From DASUCS01 sp041166745 (lineage in GTDB: Bacteria; Actinomycetota; Acidimicrobiia; Acidimicrobiales; JACDCH01), in assembly GCA_041166745.1 (NCBI GenBank), contig JBEEGH010000034.1, forward strand, positions 62,001 through 126,000: 64,000 bases of DNA. The letters are read 5' to 3'. The position numbers and the translations under genes were made by a program. Of the stretch, positions 18,418 to 27,071 are shown piece after piece (the first letter of the stretch is position 1; each line of letters starts with the position of its first letter). The notes under the pieces were generated by a model. It saw nothing but the letters and a program-made list of their open reading frames with translations. It did not search any database and was not told the origin of the DNA.

Positions 18418-19603
18418 CCGGCGGGCCGGCGATGAGTTGCACGGTCGCCGTATGAGGTTGCCCACCGGTGTCGGTCCAGCCGATGCGGACCTTGTCACCG
18501 GGGTGATGGCCGTCGAGCGCAGACGTCAGGTCGGACACCGAGGTGATGGTCTTGTCGCCGACGGAAGCGATCACGTCGCCGGCGGCGAGACCCGCAGCAT
18601 CCGCCGGGCTGCCCGGTTGCACGGCCGCAACCGCGGCGCCCTGGCCCTGCTGCACCTGCACACCGAGGATCGCCCGCTCTCCGATGTGCACCTTGGCGGA
18701 GCTCGTTCCGGCCTGGATCTGACGGGCGATGTCGAGTGCGGCGTTGATCGGAATCGCGAACGCGTCGCTCGAGTTCTGCCGGCGCGTTTGCGGCGCCGCC
18801 GCGACACTCATGCCGATCACCTGGCCTGACGTGTTGACGAGTGGACCGCCGGAGTCGCCCGGCAACAGCGGCGCGTTGATCTCGATGAGGCCCGTCAGCG
18901 TTTGGGATGGCCCGTTCGGGTCGCCGGCCGTGATCGTCTGGTCGATGGCGGTCACCGAGCCTTCGGCAATCGCCGGCGTTCCGCCTCGACCGAGCGCGTT
19001 CCCGAGCGCGACGACCTTCTCGCGCACGGCGACCTTCGAGGAATCGCCGACGGTGATCGTCTGCAGATTCGATGCGCCCTGGATCTGTAGCAGCGCCACA
19101 TCATCAGTGACGTCATAACCGAGCACGATCGCCGAGTAGATGGGGCCGCTTCCGTTGATCTGGACGCGGATGTCGGTGGCGTCGGCGATGACGTGATTGT
19201 TGGTCAACACGATGCCAGACGATGTGAGCACCATTCCGGTCCCCGCCGCTTCACCGTTCGCGAGCGTCGTCGTGATGTCGACGACCGCGGGGTCGACCGC
19301 CGCGGCGATGTCGGCCGCGCTCAGCCCGCTCGATGGGGCGGAGCCGACGGTCGGGAGTGCAGGGGTGGTCGTGGCGGTGGCGGCCGCAACCGTTGCCGCT
19401 TGCGGCGAGCCGAGGAGCGTGCCGCCGAGCTCGAGACCGATGCCGCCGCACAACAACGAGAGGGCCACAACGATCGCGGTCGCACGCCCGCGCCGTCGAC
19501 GCGGCGGAGGTTGAGGTGCGGGCGGCGCGGGCGGCAGGTCGTCGATCCACGGCGGTTCTTGGGCGGGGGCATATGGCGGCGAAGTGGGCATCGGAATCGG
19601 CAC
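18413..19603 (-). CDS. HtrA/DegP-like membrane-anchored serine protease with PDZ domain
   Basis: A 396-residue protease. A proline-rich cytoplasmic N-terminus (1-35) is followed by RRRRGR and one membrane segment (~41-62), a linker, and a trypsin-like domain. The triad reads His137 (NNHVIAD), Asp168 (VTDDVALL) and Ser251 (LPGDSGGPL). A PDZ domain (~300-390) starts ILGVQVQ and contains PGSPADAAGLAAGDVI. It should act in the extracytoplasmic space on misfolded or signalling substrates. GTG start at 19603, with ATG at 19591 as alternative. Two further envelope-protein genes lie upstream on the same strand. Confidence 0.9.
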   Translation of the reverse strand: MPIPMPTSPPYAPAQEPPWIDDLPPAPPAPQPPPRRRRGRATAIVVALSLLCGGIGLELGGTLLGSPQAATVAAATATTTPALPTVGSAPSSGLSAADIAAAVDPAVVDITTTLANGEAAGTGMVLTSSGIVLTNNHVIADATDIRVQINGSGPIYSAIVLGYDVTDDVALLQIQGASNLQTITVGDSSKVAVREKVVALGNALGRGGTPAIAEGSVTAIDQTITAGDPNGPSQTLTGLIEINAPLLPGDSGGPLVNTSGQVIGMSVAAAPQTRRQNSSDAFAIPINAALDIARQIQAGTSSAKVHIGERAILGVQVQQGQGAAVAAVQPGSPADAAGLAAGDVIASVGDKTITSVSDLTSALDGHHPGDKVRIGWTDTGGQPHTATVQLIAGPPA

Positions 19604-19831
19604 GTCGTCGAGGATGGCCCTGGTGTCTGTGGATCCGCTGAGAGCCCGTTGGGCAGACGCGCAGAGTCGCGCTGCTGATTTCGTGTGCAGTTGTGGCTGT
19701 GAATCCAGCGTCGACGGGGTCAGATCACGACCATTAGTGCACGCGAAACGCGAGGAACCCAGGTCGAGCGCGGGTGCGCCGAACCGCCGGATCGGCGCTA
19801 CCGATGAAGCCGCGAGATCGACACCCGGCCT

Positions 19832-20581
19832 TCATGGGCTGAGCCCAGGGGCTGCTTCGAGAGCTCCTTGCACCTCCTCGAAGCGCTCGACCGGACACTC
19901 GACGGTGAACACGACACCGTCCTTGCCCTTCGGATGCGCCCCGATGAACCGGAGAATGACGTTGTCCTTGCGGATCGTGAGGCGGATGGCCGGAACGCGC
20001 GAGACATCTGTGTCGGTGGGCGTCTCGATGATGTCGAACGACGTGCCGCTGAGTGCGTCCCGAACGAAGGCATTGGGATCGTCGTCTACCGCGCCGACCA
20101 CGGCGGTGATGCGCGGTCCCGAAGGTGTCGACGCGGTGAGGTCGGCCTCCTGCTCGGCGATCGTGAGGCCGTCGTCGGACACCGACCAACCGGTTGGCAC
20201 GGTGAACCGCACGAGCGTCGACGCCGTCGGCGACGGGGCCGCGACGTCGGTCGTTGCCTTTTTGGAGTCGCCCCGAGTGAGCACGACGACCGCCGCCACC
20301 GCGATCACTGCAATCGCGCCCAGCACTATCCACACGGCTCGGCTGCGCTTGGGAGGCGCGGGAGTCGGCGCGCTGATCGTGATGGGCACCAACCGCCCTC
20401 CGTCGACCCATCCGCGAAAACCGTTGGTGGCGACCACTTCGACCCACGCGCCGCGCCGCTCGGCGACGTATACCGGAAGTCCAGCTCCGAGTTCCGCGGT
20501 CGGTGGCTGCGAGGGGTCGGGGGTCGACCACACCGGGATCGGCTCGTGCCCGACATGGTGTGTCGGTTCCCACACCGTCAC
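19832..20581 (-). CDS. SH3-like domain membrane protein, single-pass
   Basis: A 249-residue protein. Residues 1-75 look like an SH3b module (LPVYVAERRGAWVEVVATNGFRGWVDGGRLV). A linker (SAPTPAPPKRSR) leads to one transmembrane helix (~82-102), and the outer ~145 residues begin RFTVPTGWSVSDDGLTI and resemble small PsbP/LpqN-like domains. The SH3-like part would lie inside and the C-terminal domain outside. The GTG start overlaps the stop of the preceding secreted-protein gene (GTGA), implying coupled translation. No specific function recognised. Confidence 0.65.
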   Translation of the reverse strand: MTVWEPTHHVGHEPIPVWSTPDPSQPPTAELGAGLPVYVAERRGAWVEVVATNGFRGWVDGGRLVPITISAPTPAPPKRSRAVWIVLGAIAVIAVAAVVVLTRGDSKKATTDVAAPSPTASTLVRFTVPTGWSVSDDGLTIAEQEADLTASTPSGPRITAVVGAVDDDPNAFVRDALSGTSFDIIETPTDTDVSRVPAIRLTIRKDNVILRFIGAHPKGKDGVVFTVECPVERFEEVQGALEAAPGLSP

Positions 20582-21528
20582 GAGTTCGCGTCCAGGTCGA
20601 GTGCGATCGCAATGTTGATCAGGCGTCGCATTGCGAGCTTCGCCGACTCGTCGCCTTCCGAGCTCGCCTTCACGGCGAGCAAGGCGATCGGTTTGATCAG
20701 CCGGTTGAGCATGGGCAGCAGCCGGCTGCCGTCTGGCTTGGTCAGCGATCGAAGCATCACGGCGGCGGTCAGGTCAATCAAGACCTCCTTGTCGGTGAAG
20801 TCATTCGCGAACTCCTTGTCGAATGACGCACCCAATGTGCGAAAGATCTGACAGTCGGGCGGCTGCGCGGCGAAGTCCTGGTCAATCGCGGTGCTCGTGC
20901 AGGTCGACTTGTCGAGAGCTTGCTTGATGACGTCGGAACTGACGCTCGAGCCTTCGAGGAAGTTGGTGAACCCGGTGTCGCCGACGCGATTCGCCTTGAA
21001 CTCGACCTTGTCGGTGCCGAACGTGATTGTGCCCCTCATGGTGTCGCCCTCGAGCGTGAACTCGAGGTCGGCCGGGATCGGTGGGTTTGCGTCCGGGGCG
21101 CCGCTGCAGCCATGGTCCGTTGACGAGGTGTCCGCCATGGACACCTTGGCTTGGTAGGAGATCGTCTCCGCGCTGGTGCCAGCGACCTCGAGCGGCGCTC
21201 CGTCGACGATGAGATCGAAGCCGATGCAGACGTCGTGGAGGCTGCTGTTGTTCTCGTCGAACAGGGCCCCCTCGAACGCGACTCGCAACTCGCCGCTCAG
21301 CGTGTCGTTGGAGATGCCACTCGAGTCGGTGAGCTGGAAGCTCACGCTGTTGCGGGCGATCCCCGGATCCGGGGCCGCGGGCGTCGGGGTCCCACTGAAA
21401 GACGTCACTGACCCCGTGAACTCGATGGTCCTCGACTGGCCGCTCGCTTGCGTCGCGCCAACCAGCGTCGTGACCAGCGCCACCGTGACGAGCACCGACG
21501 CTCGTCGAGTCCGACGTTCTCTCCCCAT
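20578..21528 (-). CDS. Secreted protein of unknown function
   Basis: A 316-residue protein with a clear Sec signal peptide (RRASVLVTVALVTTLVGATQASG, cleavage near residue 30). The mature part is beta-rich in its first half with several Cys (DVCIGFD, DHGCSGAP, KSTCTST, PPDCQIF) that could form disulfides, and helical in its C-terminal third (LLPMLNRLIKPIALLAVKA). No family recognised. The next gene starts within its stop, so it is likely made together with the SH3-like membrane protein. It lies downstream of the amtB-glnK terminator hairpin and so probably has its own promoter within the 193-base gap. Confidence 0.65.
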   Translation of the reverse strand: MGRERRTRRASVLVTVALVTTLVGATQASGQSRTIEFTGSVTSFSGTPTPAAPDPGIARNSVSFQLTDSSGISNDTLSGELRVAFEGALFDENNSSLHDVCIGFDLIVDGAPLEVAGTSAETISYQAKVSMADTSSTDHGCSGAPDANPPIPADLEFTLEGDTMRGTITFGTDKVEFKANRVGDTGFTNFLEGSSVSSDVIKQALDKSTCTSTAIDQDFAAQPPDCQIFRTLGASFDKEFANDFTDKEVLIDLTAAVMLRSLTKPDGSRLLPMLNRLIKPIALLAVKASSEGDESAKLAMRRLINIAIALDLDANS

Positions 21529-21664
21529 TACGCCCCCTCGCCGAGATCACATCGTAGGACTCGATGCCCGGTCAGTATGTTGCGACGGGATGGAGACTTG
21601 TCCGTGCCCCAACCTGCCGACGCAACCTCACAGCGCCATGCCGACCTGAGCCCCTGCAGCCAAA

Positions 21665-21706
21665 TCCCATGCATACGCACACACTTCTGTGTGCGTATGC
21701 ATGGGA
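21665..21706 (-). terminator. Strong hairpin downstream of glnK (copy 1 of a repeated element)
   Basis: A 19-bp perfect inverted repeat (arms 21665-21683 and 21688-21706) closes a four-base loop, GAAG on the minus strand, and is followed by ATTTGG. It lies 16 bases after the glnK stop and is positioned to end the amtB-glnK transcript. A second copy of nearly the same sequence lies at 42617-42658, also directly 3' of a gene. Confidence 0.7.
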
Positions 21707-21721
21707 ATTCGGACGGGACGG

Positions 21722-22060
21722 CTAGAGAGCATCCTCGCCGGCTTCGCCGGTGCGGATTCGGTAGGCCGCTTCGACGGGAAGGACCCACACCTTGCCGTCG
21801 CCGATCTTGCCGGTGCGCGCGGTGTCGAGAAGGCCTTCGACGACACGGTCGACCTCACCGTCGGGGACGAGCACCTCCAGCCGTTGCTTCGGCACGAAGT
21901 CGATCTGGTACTCCGCGCCGCGGTACACCTCGGTGTGTCCGCGTTGACGCCCGAATCCTCTGGCATCGCTGACGGTGAGACCCTGTACCCCGAGAGCCAA
22001 CAGCGCCGCCTTCACCTCGTCGACCTTGAATGGTTTGACGATTGCCACGACAAGCTTCAT
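21722..22060 (-). CDS. glnK: PII nitrogen regulatory protein
   Basis: A 112-residue PII protein, the standard length. It starts MKLVVAIVKPFKVDEVKAAL, has the T-loop with Tyr51 (VYRGAEYQIDF) as the usual uridylylation or adenylylation site, the B-loop TGKIGDGKVWVLPVE, and a C-terminal RIRTGE. It senses 2-oxoglutarate and ATP/ADP and blocks the ammonium channel when nitrogen is ample. It sits 22 bases behind amtB, which favours the glnK type over glnB. A strong hairpin follows. Confidence 0.93.
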   Translation of the reverse strand: MKLVVAIVKPFKVDEVKAALLALGVQGLTVSDARGFGRQRGHTEVYRGAEYQIDFVPKQRLEVLVPDGEVDRVVEGLLDTARTGKIGDGKVWVLPVEAAYRIRTGEAGEDAL

Positions 22061-22082
22061 GTCTCGTTCTCCTCTCGGCGCG

Positions 22083-23309
22083 CTAGAGCGCGTATCCGGT
22101 CTCGGCGTGTTGCGTGATGTCGAGTCCTGCGTCTTCGTCCTCGTCGGACACCCGGATCCCGCCGGGCAACACGGTCCTCAACGCCAAGCCGGTGAGGCCC
22201 GAGACGACGAACGAGAACACGAGGACGACGGCCACGGCGAGCACTTGCTCACCAAACAGGTCCCAACCGCCTCCGAGGAAGACACCGTCCCTCCCCGCAG
22301 GGTTGACCGCGGCATCGGCGAACACGCCGAGCAGAATCGATCCGATGATTCCGCCGACCAGATGCACGGCGATCACGTCGAGCGAGTCGTCGTATCTGAA
22401 ACGGAACTTCAACTGGATGGCGAGGAAACAGGCACCGCCGGCGATTGCGCCGATGGCGATCGGAGCCATCCCGCCGACGAAGCCGGCGCAGGGTGTGATG
22501 GCCACCAACCCCGCGACTGCGCCGGAGGCCGCGCCCAATGTCGTCGCATGACCGGTCTTGATGCGCTCGACGATCAGCCATCCGAGCATCGCCGCCGCCG
22601 CCGCGACGAACGTGTTCATGAAGGCCTGGGCCGCGATTCCGTTGGCCGCGAGCGCTGAGCCCGCATTGAATCCGAACCACCCGAACCACAAGATGCCAGT
22701 ACCGAGCAGAGTGAGCGGGAGCGAGTGTGGCGGCATCGGCTCGCCCGGCCACCCCCGCCGGTGTCCGAGCAACAGAACGAGCGCCAAGGCACCCGCTCCC
22801 GCGTTCACGTGCACGACGGTGCCGCCGGCGAAGTCGAGCGCTCCGCGATCAGCGAGCCATCCGCCGGCGAAAACCCAGTGAGCGACCGGTAGGTACACGA
22901 GCAACGACCAAAGGCCGATGAACCAGACCCACGCGACCCAGCGCATGCGATCGGCGATCGCGCCCGTGATGAGCGCAGGCGTTATCACGGCGAACGTGAG
23001 CTGGAAGGCCACGAACGCCAGCGTCGGAATCGTGCCCGAGACGCCGTTCGTGAGGTCTTTCAGCCCAACGAAGTCGAAGTTGCCGATCAGCCCGGCGTCA
23101 CCGGCGTCGCCGAACGCCAACGAGTAGCCGACCAACACCCAGAGCACCGTGACGATGCCCATTGCGAAGAAGTTCTGCATGAGCATGGCGAGAATGTTCT
23201 TGCTGCGAACCATGCCGCCGTAGAACAACGCCAAACCCGGTGTCATGAACAGGACGAGCGCCGCGGAAACGAGCACCCACGCGGTGTCGCCCGAGTTGAT
23301 TTCGGGCAC
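22083..23309 (-). CDS. amtB: Ammonium transporter
   Basis: A 408-residue Amt/MEP channel with about eleven membrane helices. Family motifs are LFYGGMVRSKN near residue 30, FAGGTVVHVNAGAGALAL (signature around the first pore His), WFGWFGFNAGSAL, and VHLVGGIIGSILLGVFAD with the second pore His. Start is GTG 23309, because a strong GGAGG at 23318-23322 sits 8 bases before it; an ATG at 23342 would place this site inside the gene. It forms an operon with glnK, the usual nitrogen-limitation pair. Confidence 0.93.
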   Translation of the reverse strand: MPEINSGDTAWVLVSAALVLFMTPGLALFYGGMVRSKNILAMLMQNFFAMGIVTVLWVLVGYSLAFGDAGDAGLIGNFDFVGLKDLTNGVSGTIPTLAFVAFQLTFAVITPALITGAIADRMRWVAWVWFIGLWSLLVYLPVAHWVFAGGWLADRGALDFAGGTVVHVNAGAGALALVLLLGHRRGWPGEPMPPHSLPLTLLGTGILWFGWFGFNAGSALAANGIAAQAFMNTFVAAAAAMLGWLIVERIKTGHATTLGAASGAVAGLVAITPCAGFVGGMAPIAIGAIAGGACFLAIQLKFRFRYDDSLDVIAVHLVGGIIGSILLGVFADAAVNPAGRDGVFLGGGWDLFGEQVLAVAVVLVFSFVVSGLTGLALRTVLPGGIRVSDEDEDAGLDITQHAETGYAL

Positions 23310-23378
23310 GAGGAAAACCTCCGAAGATGACCGGGTGCGCATGCGCGCCGCGCCGGTTTGCGAACGGGAAGAGCAGCG

Positions 23379-23756
23379 TCAGTACGCGAGGAGGTGAGGG
23401 GGGCCGCGTCTGCGTATGAGGCTCGTTGCCGCAGCCACACGGGTTCGGAGACGCGAGGTGCGCTGCGCGGACCAAAGGAGGCCAGCGAACGCGGCGACCA
23501 AGATGGGTGCGACACCGTCGAGGTGGATGTTCGCAGGGGCCCGGTGGTGGGCCGCGCTCGCGACGGTCATGTGGCCGCGATCACCCGCAGCGCTCGAATC
23601 CCGCGACGGCCCGAGGGCGACTCCAGCCGTCAGCGCTATGGCCGCAAACGCGGCCGCGGCGAGGCGTCGTTTCGAGGGGGTGAGGACAGATTTGTGCAAG
23701 GTAGTGGAAGGTTGCACGACGGATGTTTCCGTCGCCGCGGCGGAATGTTTCGTCAA
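23379..23756 (-). CDS. Small hypothetical membrane or exported protein
   Basis: About 125 residues with two hydrophobic stretches (RLAAAAFAAIALTAGVALG and APILVAAFAGLLWSA) separated by a short polar segment (DRGHMTVASAAHHRAP), and a basic C-terminus. Start appears to be TTG 23756. It sits 8 bases downstream of the LVIVD gene and 69 bases before the amtB start, all on one strand. No family recognised, and coding status rests on position and plausible membrane topology only. Confidence 0.4.
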   Translation of the reverse strand: MTKHSAAATETSVVQPSTTLHKSVLTPSKRRLAAAAFAAIALTAGVALGPSRDSSAAGDRGHMTVASAAHHRAPANIHLDGVAPILVAAFAGLLWSAQRTSRLRTRVAAATSLIRRRGPPHLLAY

Positions 23757-23763
23757 TGTGAAC

Positions 23764-25236
23764 TCAGCGGACGGCGGCCAGCGTGCAGTAGTACTGCTCG
23801 GTGTTCTGGTTGGCGGGCGCGGTCGCCACCACGGAGTCGGCGGGGCGGGCAGGACCCCCTTGCGGGTTGACCGTCGGGCGCCGGGGCAAACCGAGCGCCT
23901 TGCGCACTTGCGGTTCCAGCTCGACGACCCAGAAACCGCCCGACTGGCTCGCGAACCAGATCTGGCCCGTGCTGGGCACGTAGCGGATGTGACCCCACGC
24001 CTTGTCGAGGAGGACGTCGTCGCCGGGCGTCAGGAACGCACCGGGATTGAAATAGGCGACCTCTCGCGGATGGTATGGATCGCGGACGTCGACGACGCGC
24101 AGGCCCGCGTTCCACATCGACAGCATGGCGAACGTGGTGCGGGTCGGGTCGTCCACATCGTGATAGTGGACGCTGGCGTTCACGCCGTCGGCGATTTCGG
24201 TGGCGCAGTTCGCCGGTTCGTTGATCGCAAGCCTGAACTGGCTGACGCGCATCTTCGGGTTCGCCGGATCGGTGACGTCACTCAGCCACGGCTGCGCCGC
24301 CCCCGCGAACGGGTTCATTTCCTCGGGCACGCACCCCTTGGCGGCGGGCCCGACGATGCTCTCCTCCGAGTGGAGCGCGTACGTGCGGCCCTTGATGCGC
24401 GCCAAACGAATCGAGTGCCCCCGCCCTTCGACCTGGCTGAGGACCGTGGGGGGCCGGGCGGGCCATCCGGTGACGTCGACGATGGTGAAGTACGAGTAGT
24501 TGGGCGTCTGTCCACCGAGATAGAGGGTGTTCCCGTCCGGGCTCGTCATGATCTCGTGCGACAAGTACTTGCCCGGGAACGTGGGCACCGGGATCTGGTC
24601 GTCGAGCTTGCCGAGGAACTGCGGGTTGGCGAGGTCGGTGATGTCGAGCACTTGAATCGGCAACGTCGCGTACACGCGGGTGCCATCCGGCGAGAAGGTG
24701 AGGTTGTGGATGTTCTCGGGGAAAGTGAACGACGATGCCAACCGTGGGTGCGCGCAATCGCTGATGTCGTAGATGTCCATCGGCGCCGGAACCTGGATCG
24801 GAATCGCGCCGTAGCGACCGGCAACGAGCACCGCACGCTTTCCCACCTTCGTTGCGGCGATCGTCTCGAGCGTGAAGTCAGATCCGCTGCCGTGCAATGT
24901 CGACACGAGCGTCGGTTGGCGAGGATCGGACACATCGACGACCGAGATGCCTTGGCCGGAGCTTGCGACGTACGCGCAGTCACCCGCCCAGGCCATGTTG
25001 GCGTGGCCGCCGTTACCACCGAGATCGGTGTGGCCGACGAGCGCGACCCCGCAGTTGTATCCCTGCATGGCGCGGCCGGAGAGCTGGTCGACGCGAGGCA
25101 CATCACCTTGCAGCCCGGTCTCCGGAAGATCGAGCCGGCCGCACTTCGGCGCCGACGCGCTCGAATCGGTCACCGGCACGACGAGCAGTCCGACGACGAG
25201 CGCGACAACGATGACGAGCCATCGCATTCCCCTCAC
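23764..25236 (-). CDS. Secreted LVIVD-repeat (beta-propeller-like) protein
   Basis: A 490-residue exported protein. The signal peptide MRWLVIVVALVVGLLVVPVTDSSASA is followed by a series of LVIVD-type blades with the pattern [I/V]xVxDVSDPxxPxLVS (ISVVDVSDPRQPTLVS, IQVLDITDLANPQFLG, LRVVDVRDPYHPREVA). Paired Cys (PKCGRL, YNCGVAL, GDCAYV) suggest disulfides. Such proteins are surface or periplasmic propellers of unknown ligand. GTG start 25236, or ATG 25227. It is divergent from the lactonase-like gene with a 49-base gap. Confidence 0.83.
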   Translation of the reverse strand: MRGMRWLVIVVALVVGLLVVPVTDSSASAPKCGRLDLPETGLQGDVPRVDQLSGRAMQGYNCGVALVGHTDLGGNGGHANMAWAGDCAYVASSGQGISVVDVSDPRQPTLVSTLHGSGSDFTLETIAATKVGKRAVLVAGRYGAIPIQVPAPMDIYDISDCAHPRLASSFTFPENIHNLTFSPDGTRVYATLPIQVLDITDLANPQFLGKLDDQIPVPTFPGKYLSHEIMTSPDGNTLYLGGQTPNYSYFTIVDVTGWPARPPTVLSQVEGRGHSIRLARIKGRTYALHSEESIVGPAAKGCVPEEMNPFAGAAQPWLSDVTDPANPKMRVSQFRLAINEPANCATEIADGVNASVHYHDVDDPTRTTFAMLSMWNAGLRVVDVRDPYHPREVAYFNPGAFLTPGDDVLLDKAWGHIRYVPSTGQIWFASQSGGFWVVELEPQVRKALGLPRRPTVNPQGGPARPADSVVATAPANQNTEQYYCTLAAVR

Positions 25237-25285
25237 GTCACAGGATTCGACGCCCGGCCGTGCCCTGCCTGCCTATGGTCACCGG

Positions 25286-26149
25286 ATGACGGAAGCACAG
25301 AGCTGGAAGGTCGGGTCGGCGTTGGTCACGGCGATCGTGGAGGCCGAGACGCCGGGCGTTCCCCCCGAGTTCTTCTTTCCCGCCAGCACCGCGCCGGAGA
25401 TCGCCGAGCACTCGTGGCTGGTACCGACATTCGCGTCGTCAGACGGCGCGCTCATCTTCCGGGTCCAGGCCTTCCTCGTCGAGATCGGTGGTCGACGCAT
25501 CCTCGTCGACCCGTGCGTCGGCAATGACAAGCACCGATTGCTGCCGTTCTGGCACCTGCAGAGCTACACGTTCCTCGAGGACTTCCGGTCCGCGGGCTTC
25601 GACGTGAACACGATCGATCAGGTGATCCATACGCACCTTCACGCCGATCACGTCGGGTGGGACACCCAACTCATCGATGCAACGTGGGTGCCGACGTTCC
25701 CCGCGGCCCGTCACCTCTACACCCAACGTGAGCTCGACCATCGTCGGGCCACCGACCGGGAAACGACCGAGGACGTGTTCGGTGACTCGATCGCGCCGAT
25801 CTTCGACGCCGGCCTGGCCGACATCGTCGCGGAGGACGAGGAACTGGGCGATGGGATGCGGTTGTCGCCGACGACGGGGCATACGCCTGGCCACACCTCA
25901 CTGTGGATCGAGTCCGACGGTGAACGCGCGGTCATCACCGGCGACCTGATGCACCATCCCGTGCAATGTGCCCGCCCCGAGTGGGCAGAAATCGCCGATT
26001 GGGATGCGGACATCGCGCGCGCGACGCGTCGTACGTTCCTCGACAAGGTCGCCACCGATCGCACGCTCATCTTCGGGACGCATTTCCCCACTGCGCCCGC
26101 AGGTCACGTGGTCGTCTCGGGCGACACCTGGCGCTTCGAACCTGCCTGA
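25286..26149 (+). CDS. MBL-fold metallohydrolase (lactonase-like)
   Basis: A 287-residue metallo-beta-lactamase-fold enzyme with the dinuclear zinc motif HTHLHADHVGWD (near residue 115), a second His at TTGHTPGHTSLW, Asp in ITGDLMHHP and a final His in FGTHFPTAPAGHVV. The early segment FLVEIGGRRILVDPCVGNDKHR is typical of AHL-lactonase/AttM-like proteins. Hydrolysis of a lactone or ester is likely, but quorum quenching is not shown. Start ATG 25286. It converges on the nitrile hydratase operon, 5 bases away. Confidence 0.85.
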   Translation: MTEAQSWKVGSALVTAIVEAETPGVPPEFFFPASTAPEIAEHSWLVPTFASSDGALIFRVQAFLVEIGGRRILVDPCVGNDKHRLLPFWHLQSYTFLEDFRSAGFDVNTIDQVIHTHLHADHVGWDTQLIDATWVPTFPAARHLYTQRELDHRRATDRETTEDVFGDSIAPIFDAGLADIVAEDEELGDGMRLSPTTGHTPGHTSLWIESDGERAVITGDLMHHPVQCARPEWAEIADWDADIARATRRTFLDKVATDRTLIFGTHFPTAPAGHVVVSGDTWRFEPA

Positions 26150-26154
26150 CTGAC

Positions 26155-26466
26155 TTACAACGGAGCGCGTTCGGCTGGCGTCGCCGCTTCGAGCGCGTCT
26201 TCCGTCGTGAGGCCGAGGCTCACGACGAGCGATTCGAGCGCGATCGCCCAGCTGTCGTAGTACGGCCGATCCGGGTCTTGCGCGATCGCGTCGATCAGAC
26301 GTTGACGGAACGCGTCCCACGGCAGGTCGAGCCGGTCGACGAGTGCAACCGCGAGCGCGAACGCTCGCCCTTGCCACGGCGCGGCGAACACGAGCTCGCC
26401 GTTGTCGCGCGGGAGCGCGCTGACACCGTCCATGAACGCGACCTCGTCCGGCAATGGATTCGTCAC
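26155..26466 (-). CDS. Nitrile hydratase accessory protein (activator/beta-N-like)
   Basis: A 103-residue protein. FAAPWQGRAFALAVALVDR and YYDSWAIALESLVVSLG match the short accessory proteins that resemble the N-terminal half of nitrile hydratase beta subunits and help insert cobalt into alpha. The GTG start at 26466 overlaps the alpha stop (GTGA), so its translation is coupled to alpha. It is the last gene of the operon. The beta, alpha, accessory order is the classic cobalt-type arrangement. Confidence 0.85.
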   Translation of the reverse strand: MTNPLPDEVAFMDGVSALPRDNGELVFAAPWQGRAFALAVALVDRLDLPWDAFRQRLIDAIAQDPDRPYYDSWAIALESLVVSLGLTTEDALEAATPAERAPL

Positions 26467-27071
26467 AGTCGTTGCACACCGATCATGGAGTCGCGCGTCA
26501 CGAGCGCGACGAGGTCTTCCTCCGCGAGGCCCTCCGACTCGCTGGGCCGCTCCGGCAGCACGAGATACCGCACTTCTGCACTCGAGTCCCACACGCGTAT
26601 CTCGACGTCGTCGGGCAACTCCGTTCCCATCTCGGCGAGCAACACGCGCGGTTCGCGCACGGCGCGCGACCGGTACGCCGGAGCCTTGTACCACTTGGGC
26701 GGCAGTCCGAGTGTCGGCCACGGGTAGCACGAGCACAATGTGCACACGACGAGGTTGTGCACGTCGGGGGTGTTCTCGACCACGACCATGTGGTCACCTT
26801 CCGGTCCGCCGAACCCGAGCTCGGCGATGGCGGCGGTGCCATCGGCCAGGAGCCGGCTGCGGTAGTCCGGATCGACCCAGGCGCGCGCCACGACCTTGGC
26901 GCCGTTGAGCGGGCCGAGGTTGTCCTCGAAGTGCGAGACGAGTTGATCGAGCATCTCGGTGTCGAAGAATCCCTGTTCGGTCAGTACCGCCTCGATCGCC
27001 GCGACCCGCGCTTCGATGGGCGCGAGCGGCTCGGGATGATGATCGTGCCCGTGATCGTGGTCGTGACTCAC
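26463..27071 (-). CDS. nthA: Nitrile hydratase alpha subunit, cobalt type
   Basis: A 202-residue catalytic subunit that hydrates nitriles to amides. The metal claw is VCTLCSCYPW, with Cys110, Cys113 and Cys115; Thr rather than Ser after the first Cys, and Tyr after the last, mark the cobalt type. The rest follows the family (FFDTEMLDQLV, GPLNGAKVVARAW, LPPKWYKAPAYRSRAVREPR). The His-rich N-terminus (SHDHDHGHDHHPEP) could help metal handling. The GTG start at 27071 overlaps the beta stop (GTGA). An upstream frame continuation to 27305 only reads through beta. Confidence 0.92.
   Translation of the reverse strand: MSHDHDHGHDHHPEPLAPIEARVAAIEAVLTEQGFFDTEMLDQLVSHFEDNLGPLNGAKVVARAWVDPDYRSRLLADGTAAIAELGFGGPEGDHMVVVENTPDVHNLVVCTLCSCYPWPTLGLPPKWYKAPAYRSRAVREPRVLLAEMGTELPDDVEIRVWDSSAEVRYLVLPERPSESEGLAEEDLVALVTRDSMIGVQRL

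Noticed and set aside
19696..19702. Single GCTGTGA near the HtrA gene as a PhoP site
   Set aside because: Only one unit without the 11-base repeat, expected by chance.
22083..23342. amtB start at ATG 23342
   Set aside because: A strong GGAGG lies downstream at 23318-23322, correctly spaced for GTG 23309, and homologues begin near the latter.
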